From: Cycloclasticus pugetii PS-1
GTDB taxonomy: Bacteria > Pseudomonadota > Gammaproteobacteria > Methylococcales > Cycloclasticaceae
Reading direction: 5' to 3'
DNA length: 64,000 nucleotides
NCBI RefSeq assembly: GCF_000384415.1
Contig: NZ_ARVU01000001.1
Coordinates: 1,674,001-1,738,000, forward strand
The translations under genes and the position numbers were made by a program. Of the stretch, positions 57,760 to 64,000 are shown piece after piece. The notes under the pieces are model-generated. The model did no database searches and was not told where the DNA came from. It saw nothing but the letters and a program-made list of their open reading frames with translations. The stretch's first letter is position 1, and each line of letters opens with the position of its first letter.

Positions 57760-59202
57760 TTAAATGAGTGCCTGAGCAATTTCAAGCACTTCATTGACCA
57801 AATCATCAGCATGATGCCAATCTGTTCTAGCACCCAAAAAGCACGGCCGGATAACCAGCTTATTATCCACCATGGTGGTGCTCGGAATATTGACACCATT
57901 TTTCATTAGTTGACGGTGAATTTTTTTATTTAAGCCATTTAAATCATCTACTTTTTCATTAACATAACGGAAACAACATACCGATAACGTCGGCTTTAAT
58001 GCTAATTCTAAATGAGGGTGTTTTTCTACACGTTCAGCAACACGTCGCGCCATAGCATTGTGTCGACACACACGCGCCTTCATTCCCTCTACACCAATTT
58101 CACGAATCAAAGCCCATACAATGGCACCTCGAGCAGGTGCAGATAGCTCAACACCTAAATCATGATACGGAAAACCAATGGTATCCATTGAGTTCTCAAT
58201 GTGTTCATTTTTTACCGTTGTTGTTTCTAGGTAAGCTGCTTCGCCTTGGTTAAAGGTTTTATATTGCGCTTGAACATCGCGCACAAAAGTCGCCCCAATA
58301 CCAACCGGTGCACCTAACCATTTATGAGCATCAACAGTAATAGAATCAGCTAATGCCAGCCCCTTATATAATTCATGTACTTGTGGATCTAATGTGCCGG
58401 GTAAACCATAAGCACCATCAACATGAAACCAAATATTATGTTCACGTGCAATTTCGCCAATTTCTTGCAAAGGGTCAATCGAGCCTGTGTTCGTGCTGCC
58501 TGCATTAGCCACAATAGCCACTGGTAATGCATCGGACTTTTTATCTTCTATTAATAAACGTTTAAGCTCTCTCGGTGAAAGCCTCATCATATTATCAACA
58601 GGCACATGCACCATCGCCTTTCGCCCCATACCCAACACAGCAGCTGCACGGTGTATGGTGTGGTGACTATGCTCAGTGGCATACACTTTACAAGCGCGCT
58701 GAACACCGTCATTTGCCGGGTCTAAACCAACTTTTTCAAAGGCAGACTGCCTAGCCGCGCCTAAGCCTATTAAATTAGCCGTAGAGCCGCCACTGCTAAA
58801 AACGCCTTGCATACCCTTTGGCAAATCAAACATTTCAGTTAACCAATTTAAGGCAACCTCTTCTAAATGGTTAAAAGCGGTCATGCCAACACGTTGTGGT
58901 GATGCCACTATTCCAGCCAATGTCGCAATAGACCCCATATCCGTCGCGGCTGTTGTTATATAGGATGTACAACCGGGTTTAGCCAGTTGCGACCCATTCG
59001 GCATCACATGTAAACCCAATTCACTAATCACCTGTTTTGCACCAATACCTTGCGTAGGTACTGGACGATTTAATGCTGTAGTCCAACTGTCCACGGTTGA
59101 CATGGCATCAGGCTGTTCAAATCGCTGGCATTGTTCGATGGCACTGCTTAACTGTTGCAATAACTCAGGCAGGTGATTACATTCTGCTTTTTCTTCAAAC
59201 AT
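57760..59202 (-). CDS. Group II pyridoxal-dependent amino acid decarboxylase
   Basis: 480 residues. PLP motifs: FSSGGSTANLIGL near 134, the stacking His in TEHSHHTIHRAA near 176, WFHVDGAYGLPG near 258 and DAHKWLGAPVG with the PLP Lys near 293. It belongs with aromatic amino acid, glutamate and cysteine-sulfinate decarboxylases. The substrate cannot be read from the sequence. The cysK neighbour hints at a sulfur amino acid or a beta-alanine/taurine-type product, but this is inference. Confidence 0.88.
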   Translation of the reverse strand: MFEEKAECNHLPELLQQLSSAIEQCQRFEQPDAMSTVDSWTTALNRPVPTQGIGAKQVISELGLHVMPNGSQLAKPGCTSYITTAATDMGSIATLAGIVASPQRVGMTAFNHLEEVALNWLTEMFDLPKGMQGVFSSGGSTANLIGLGAARQSAFEKVGLDPANDGVQRACKVYATEHSHHTIHRAAAVLGMGRKAMVHVPVDNMMRLSPRELKRLLIEDKKSDALPVAIVANAGSTNTGSIDPLQEIGEIAREHNIWFHVDGAYGLPGTLDPQVHELYKGLALADSITVDAHKWLGAPVGIGATFVRDVQAQYKTFNQGEAAYLETTTVKNEHIENSMDTIGFPYHDLGVELSAPARGAIVWALIREIGVEGMKARVCRHNAMARRVAERVEKHPHLELALKPTLSVCCFRYVNEKVDDLNGLNKKIHRQLMKNGVNIPSTTMVDNKLVIRPCFLGARTDWHHADDLVNEVLEIAQALI

Positions 59203-59617
59203 TAAAATATCAAACGTTCCGAGTTTTAAAGGGCTACTTTACCATTGCAGCATTCATCGCCAACATAGTTTTTTATTATCAGTTTCGCAAGACATGTTAT
59301 AGCCTTAAATGACCCTTTATCGTCTCCTTTACCGCACTAATGATGTCAACACAGCTGTCCTTTTAGCCCCCACTTAAACCGATACTTGCTCTGCAAACTA
59401 TTTACAAACCTCTTTATGGGATCGTTACTTGAACAAGTGTTATCGCTTGATTATTGAAGTATTCATCAATATTGAGCCCGTTGCTGAATTGGAATACTAG
59501 TATTGATTGGCGTAACCCTAATTAATACCCACGAGCCTATTTATCGTTAAATTCAACTTTAATATGACTTATAGATAGTCTATGGTTATGTGATAAAAAT
59601 AATATCAAAGGAGCCTC
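59203..59617 (+). other. Intergenic region, promoters only
   Basis: 415 bases between divergent genes. No gene is seen. ACTTGAACAAGTG (59427-59439) is a small inverted repeat. AAAGGAG just before 59618 is the ribosome site of the next gene. Confidence 0.5.
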
Positions 59618-60724
59618 ATGAGCACTCAAGCAGCAAACCAGTCACTTTCATCTGCCCTACTATCAGGGAGCATGGGTATCATTGTTGTATTAACCCTAGC
59701 CGCTCTTTGTATTGCACCTTTTGAGCAACACTTTTTTACCGGTTGGGTGGGTATCGCATTTATGTGCGCAACACCCACACAAGTCATTTTAAATTTGTTT
59801 TGGCATAACAACTTACCCAAACGAATCGGCGATATGCCACAGCCACTAAAAGGCATTTGCTTAACCCTTATTACTGTTGCTGCAGGTGCATTCTTCACCT
59901 TGTTATTGTCCGCCTTGGTTGGGCAAAATTATGGCGATACCCCGATGTTTATCCAGTATACGATTCTAACGGTTGTGACTGTTTTATGGCTTATTCCGAT
60001 ATGGCATGCTTGGCCTTTTTCTTTACTGAGTAAAAACCCTGTCATCATTGGGCTTGTTACATTAGTGGCCACGTATGTCTTAGCCTATATTGTCTGGTTT
60101 ATCTTTTTTGACTACAGCGCATTAGCGCATATCCCCACACCCAACGGCGAGATTGTTCACCCGCTTTACCACCCAGAAATTGACCCGAAAGGCTTATTCG
60201 ACTCATGGGTGGCTATGACATTTGCCGTTACAACGGCAGGGGTGATTGTTATTCATTCTTTATTTGACTTTTGGCCTATTAACAAGCTGTCGATGGGCCG
60301 CCCGCAGCCTATTCGCGGCCTTATTGGAACGATCTATGTTTTACTTTTTGCATTCATCGTACGCTGGTTTTTTACTGACTTTATCGGCATGGAACAGGTG
60401 AGCTATATGATTCAAGTGCCTGTCTGCATGCTTTTTGGTGCCTTTTTGGTTAACAATATGATGCAATTTAGCCTCTTCCCTAATTTAAAGCAGCCTTACC
60501 GTGGTTTTGCGCTATTAGCTTGTGCGGTTATAGCAGGCTTAGTTATGTACCGACTCTACAGTTATGCCGGTTATTTATTCGTAGGGCATGAGCTAATATC
60601 AGGCCCAGCAGGTGGCTGGGAGCTTGAACTATGGATAGCCACAGCCATGTTAGGTGTGACCTTTCCTATGGTATTCCTCGTATCCGGTTTTTTTGATTTT
60701 TGGTTACTTAAAAAAGCAAAATAA
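59618..60724 (+). CDS. Membrane protein built of tandem two-helix repeats
   Basis: 368 residues, not recognised. About ten transmembrane helices. After a first helix (17-35) a unit of two helices recurs four times, plus a final half. In each the first helix ends in an aromatic-Pro motif: FWHNNLP 61-67, WHAWPF 129-134, FDFWPI 216-221, FSLFP 284-288, FDFWLL 359-364. A short loop with a Q/NP-x-x-G box opens the second: PQPLKG 74-79, KNPVIIG 139-145, PQPIRG 229-234, KQPYRG 291-296. Such repeats suggest a duplicated channel or transporter. AAAGGAG precedes the ATG. Confidence 0.8.
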   Translation: MSTQAANQSLSSALLSGSMGIIVVLTLAALCIAPFEQHFFTGWVGIAFMCATPTQVILNLFWHNNLPKRIGDMPQPLKGICLTLITVAAGAFFTLLLSALVGQNYGDTPMFIQYTILTVVTVLWLIPIWHAWPFSLLSKNPVIIGLVTLVATYVLAYIVWFIFFDYSALAHIPTPNGEIVHPLYHPEIDPKGLFDSWVAMTFAVTTAGVIVIHSLFDFWPINKLSMGRPQPIRGLIGTIYVLLFAFIVRWFFTDFIGMEQVSYMIQVPVCMLFGAFLVNNMMQFSLFPNLKQPYRGFALLACAVIAGLVMYRLYSYAGYLFVGHELISGPAGGWELELWIATAMLGVTFPMVFLVSGFFDFWLLKKAK

Positions 60725-60764
60725 AACCAGCCTTTAACTAAAAAACAGCGTCACCAAAAGAAAT

Positions 60765-60803
60765 AACAGTGCCTTCTCTCAAGAAGAAAGAAGGCACTGT
60801 TTC
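60765..60803 (+). terminator. Terminator after the repeat membrane protein
   Basis: A long stem AACAGTGCCTTCT / AGAAGGCACTGTT with a loop of about 10 bases and a trailing TTTCTC. Strong stem, weak T run. Confidence 0.75.
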
Positions 60804-61082
60804 TCAACAACTCAACAATCTGGATTCAAGCTTAATTAATTTTATGGCTTAGTTAGTTTATGACTTATTAAGTGGCTATATTATGTACTGGCAGCCCAGC
60901 GAGCTAGATTTCAAATCTCAACATTATTTAATAACATCACCAGCAGCCGAACAAAATCAGTGTTGATACATCAAAATCATCAACTGACCTCAGAACAAAC
61001 GTCATCAATCAAAAACAACCCTAGAGCATGTTAACTCATCACTCTGTTTGATTTTGTACCCATTATTCTTGGCATAGTAGTA
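60804..61082. other. Intergenic region, nothing recognised
   Basis: 279 AT-rich bases between the terminator and the end of the P-type ATPase gene. No open frame or RNA was recognised. Confidence 0.5.
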
Positions 61083-63776
61083 TCACCATGTCAGCCATTT
61101 CAATACAAACCGATTCTCGCGCCTTACAAATACTCGCCGTATTTCATCTGCAATAATAATCGTAATGGCAAACGGAATGCTCAAACTTAACTGCCATAAT
61201 TCCAGCGGCGCGGTACCAAAGAACGTATTCATCAAAGGTACATAGGCAATTAAAGCCAATAAGATCAACTCTGACACAACACCCAGTAACACGAGTTTAT
61301 TGGCAAAAATACCTACCGTTAAGATACTTTGTCGTCGTGTACGACAAATTAATACATCGGCAATTTGGCAGATAATGATGGACGCAAAAAAAGCAGTAAT
61401 CGCTTGTCGATACAGCGGATCGGATACGGCCAACGCCTTGCCCCATTGCCAGCCGCCATCCAGCAGGATATAAAAATAACTAAAAAAGCCGGCAGCCGCT
61501 TGAATCATGCCGACAATGCCATAGCTCATAAACAATAAATTTCGCGTTAAGAGCCGCTCATGTCTGGCACGTGGCGGTTTATTCATCACATCGGTTTCAG
61601 GCTTTTCTGAACCTAAGCCCAGCGCTGGAATAATATCGGTGCCTAAATCAATCGCCAGTATTAACACCACGGTGAGTGGCAGCGGGATATCCAACAAAAC
61701 ATAGGCGATAAAAGGCAGAATTTGAGGAATATTACTGGTTAAAATATAAGCGATAAACTTTTTGATATTATCAAAAATAGTCCGGCCTTCTTCAATCGCC
61801 GTCACAATGGTGGCAAAGTTATCGTCCATTAACACCATATTACTCGCTTCTTTCGCGACATCTGTCCCCATCAAGCCCATTGCTACGCCCATATCTGCAT
61901 TTTTAAGCGCAGGCGCGTCGTTCACCCCATCACCGGTGACCGTGACAATTTGATCTTTCTTTTGCAAGGCTTGGACTATTTGCAACTTTTGAGCTGGTGT
62001 AATACGCGCAAATATCAACTCATTTTCATCCAGCAAGCTCGATAAGCCAGCCTCATCTAATGCTGATAATTCATCACCATTTAGCACCTTGCCTTTATCA
62101 CTAAACAAGCCAATTTGTTTACCTATCGCTTTAGCTGTAGGGCCAAAGTCACCGGTTAGCATAAATACACGTATGCCAGCCTGCCGACATTTTAAGATCG
62201 CCTCAGGAACTTCTACCCGAGGCGGGTCAATCATGCCAACAACCGCAACAAATATGTAATGCGCATCCGGAATGCCATCATTATCAAGATTCCTATAAGC
62301 TAATGCTAAGCCTCGCTCACCTCGTTCAGCCAGCGACATATATTGCGCAACAACCTGCTTTCGATACGCCTCGGTAAACGCCACCTTTTGACCATTTAAA
62401 TGAATCTGATCACACATCGCCATCACCACTTCAGGCGCACCTTTTAAATAGGCATGAAAATGATCGCCCTCTGGTGATTCATTAACGGTCACCATATATT
62501 TATCTTCAGAGGTAAACGATTTTTCAGCTAGGCGTTTAGTCTGCACAATGTCTTTAATTGAGGTTAGCTTTTCTGCGTAAGCCAGCAGCGCCACTTCTGT
62601 TGAATCACCACTGTATTTCAGCTCACTGTCTAGGTGTGCGTTATTACAAAGGGTCATCACTCGACGGGCTATGTGTAATTCCACATCATCAGCAGTCAAC
62701 GATAGCCCCACATCGTATTCACGTTGGTTAGTAATCAAGCTGTTAACACTGATTTTATTCTGCGTTAGGGTGCCAGTTTTATCGGTGCAAATAACGGTGG
62801 TGCTACCCAGTGTTTCAACGCTTTCTAAATTTTTAATCAGCGCATTTTTACGCGCCATTCGTTTACTGGCCATGGTGAGTGCTAATGTGACCGTTGGCAA
62901 TAAGCCTTCGGGTACATTCGCGACGATGATCCCAATCGCAAAAATAAGGCTACTGATCTCCCCTTTCCCAATCGCCACGCTCACGGCAAAAAAGCTAATA
63001 CCAAGCACTATCGCAATACTGCTGATTATTTTTATGAAGTAATTTAGCTCTTTACCAATGGGAGTTTCAACGTTTGAGGTCTGCTTGGTTAACTCAACTA
63101 TTTTACCAATTTGAGTCGCCATACCTGTTTCACAAACCAGCACCTTAGCATTGCCACTTTGTACCAAGGTACCTGAAAACACCATATTTCGGCTTTGATA
63201 TGGGTTCTCGCTATCAGCCTCTAACTGTAAGGTTTCGGGCGTACTTTCACCCGTTAAACTACTCATATCAACTTGCAGTTGATTAACGCGAATTAAGCGC
63301 CCATCTGCCGAGACTTTATCGCCCTCATACAGCAACATAATGTCACCAGGAACCACTTGGCTAGCGGCGATCTGCTTAACCTCACCTTCACGTTCAATAT
63401 TAACCATCGTTGGTAACATTTTCTGAAAGCTTTGCATGATTTTTTCACTTTGATACGCCTGTATAAAGGTGAAAATAGCGTTGAGTAATACCACGCCATA
63501 CAGGGCACAACCAATATAAAAGTTACCTTGACCTGGGTCCAAATAATCAGCAAAGAAAGCTAAACTGCCCCCAACCATCAGCAAGATGGCAAAGAAATTT
63601 TTAAATTGTAAGAGGAATTTTATATAGCCAGGTGTTTGCTGCCGAACGTGTAGTTCATTCGTACCAACAATTTTAAGCCGCCGCTCAGCCTCTTCATCTG
63701 ACAAGCCTGTTTCATGGCTATCAAGTGATTGATAGAGCTCACTAATCGGGCATTGATGAGGCTTTTCCATAATCAC
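61083..63776 (-). CDS. P-type cation ATPase, Na,K-ATPase-like class (IIC-like)
   Basis: 897 residues. Actuator loop TGES, phosphorylation site CTDKTGTLT with Asp332, hinge TGDGVNDAPALK. M4 has VPEGLL. M5-M6 closely resemble animal Na,K-ATPase: YILTSNIPQI then LAIDLGTDIIPALGL, followed by GMIQAAAGFFSYF. The ion residues Ser and Asn of TSN and both Asp of IDLGTD are kept, but the M5 Glu (779 in Na,K-ATPase) is Gln685 here. Probably a Na+ or K+ pump acting without a beta subunit; transport direction and ion are not proven. It begins about 80 bases after the partial gene at the edge. Confidence 0.85.
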   Translation of the reverse strand: MIMEKPHQCPISELYQSLDSHETGLSDEEAERRLKIVGTNELHVRQQTPGYIKFLLQFKNFFAILLMVGGSLAFFADYLDPGQGNFYIGCALYGVVLLNAIFTFIQAYQSEKIMQSFQKMLPTMVNIEREGEVKQIAASQVVPGDIMLLYEGDKVSADGRLIRVNQLQVDMSSLTGESTPETLQLEADSENPYQSRNMVFSGTLVQSGNAKVLVCETGMATQIGKIVELTKQTSNVETPIGKELNYFIKIISSIAIVLGISFFAVSVAIGKGEISSLIFAIGIIVANVPEGLLPTVTLALTMASKRMARKNALIKNLESVETLGSTTVICTDKTGTLTQNKISVNSLITNQREYDVGLSLTADDVELHIARRVMTLCNNAHLDSELKYSGDSTEVALLAYAEKLTSIKDIVQTKRLAEKSFTSEDKYMVTVNESPEGDHFHAYLKGAPEVVMAMCDQIHLNGQKVAFTEAYRKQVVAQYMSLAERGERGLALAYRNLDNDGIPDAHYIFVAVVGMIDPPRVEVPEAILKCRQAGIRVFMLTGDFGPTAKAIGKQIGLFSDKGKVLNGDELSALDEAGLSSLLDENELIFARITPAQKLQIVQALQKKDQIVTVTGDGVNDAPALKNADMGVAMGLMGTDVAKEASNMVLMDDNFATIVTAIEEGRTIFDNIKKFIAYILTSNIPQILPFIAYVLLDIPLPLTVVLILAIDLGTDIIPALGLGSEKPETDVMNKPPRARHERLLTRNLLFMSYGIVGMIQAAAGFFSYFYILLDGGWQWGKALAVSDPLYRQAITAFFASIIICQIADVLICRTRRQSILTVGIFANKLVLLGVVSELILLALIAYVPLMNTFFGTAPLELWQLSLSIPFAITIIIADEIRRVFVRRENRFVLKWLTW

Positions 63777-63853
63777 ACTCTTAGCAATTTACACTCAATT
63801 AGCCGCGAAACTAACAAACCATTATGATTATCTTGGCAGTTTTATCGTTCAAC

Positions 63854-64000
63854 TCAGCCATCAATAAACGTTAACTTAGCTAAATAATCATAGTGCGGCC
63901 CTTGCTGAACTATCTCGCAACTAAAGCCATTTCTGTCAGCTGCATCTTGTAATAATTCCTCAGCAACATATAACCAATTAAATGGCTTTCCAGTAATATC
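63854..64000 (-). CDS. Partial gene, C-terminal 48 residues (possibly a SAM-dependent methyltransferase)
   Basis: The reverse strand enters at 64000 and stops with TGA at 63854. It reads DITGKPFNWLYVAEELLQDA, then ADRNGFSCEIVQQGPHYDYL and AKLTFIDG. The pattern of an alpha helix, a Gly-Phe turn, a strand and a GPHYDYLAKL end resembles the last part of class I methyltransferases. The sample is too short to be sure, and the start is outside the window. Confidence 0.4.
   Translation of the reverse strand, partial: DITGKPFNWLYVAEELLQDAADRNGFSCEIVQQGPHYDYLAKLTFIDG

Overview
The window is chromosomal DNA from a gammaproteobacterium. The evidence is the content and order of three classic blocks: uvrC-pgsA-tRNA-Gly-tRNA-Cys; initiator tRNA-rimP-nusA-infB-rbfA-truB-rpsO-pnp; and glyA-nrdR-ribD-ribE-ribBA-ribH-nusB-thiL-pgpA. 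The moderately AT-rich composition, a monomeric NADP-isocitrate dehydrogenase, a RegB/RegA redox pair and a PhaR regulator would suit a marine Thiotrichales/Piscirickettsiaceae-type organism (for example Cycloclasticus or Methylophaga). The genus is a guess.

Layout. 0-9 kb: cell-wall amidase (partial), tsaE, nnrD, queG, orn, a CAAX-type M48 protease, rsgA, hinT, recR, ybaB, dnaX and the 4.5S SRP RNA. 9-14 kb: RegA/RegB, a degenerate GGDEF protein and icd. 14-26 kb: two tRNAs, pgsA, uvrC, phaR and the pnp-to-rimP translation/transcription operon led by the initiator tRNA. 26-33 kb: the riboflavin, thiamine and one-carbon operon. 33-37 kb: a deacetylase and a Pat-type protein acetyltransferase that converge with one base between them. 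37-39 kb: ettA and a DUF2834 membrane protein.

39.5-43 kb is the accessory, scarred part. It holds a decayed second copy of the ettA 3' end, a hypothetical protein, a tandemly duplicated YefM/Txe toxin-antitoxin segment whose first toxin is truncated, an IS30-like start remnant in a palindrome, a glutathione peroxidase with a 3' frameshift, and a P-type ATPase tail fragment.

43-49 kb: a beta-propeller (SdiA-regulated/YjiK-like) protein divergent from ppk1-ppx. Both directions carry clear Pho-box repeats, which suggests a phosphate-starvation locus. htpX follows with a sigma-32-like promoter, then a Tat-exported Rieske protein. 49.4-53 kb: a five-gene operon (outer-membrane barrel, FMN-binding protein, DUF4405-like membrane protein, PepSY membrane protein, second barrel) divergent from a small gene. 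Two Fur-box-like sites lie between them, so this looks like an iron-regulated flavin/heme electron-transfer system. It is the best candidate here for a poorly described system.

53-64 kb: a VF530-family protein, a small lipoprotein, a U32 (RlhA-like) protein, a PLP decarboxylase with cysK, a membrane protein built from tandem two-helix repeats, a P-type ATPase close to the animal Na,K-ATPase class, and a partial unidentified gene at the right edge.
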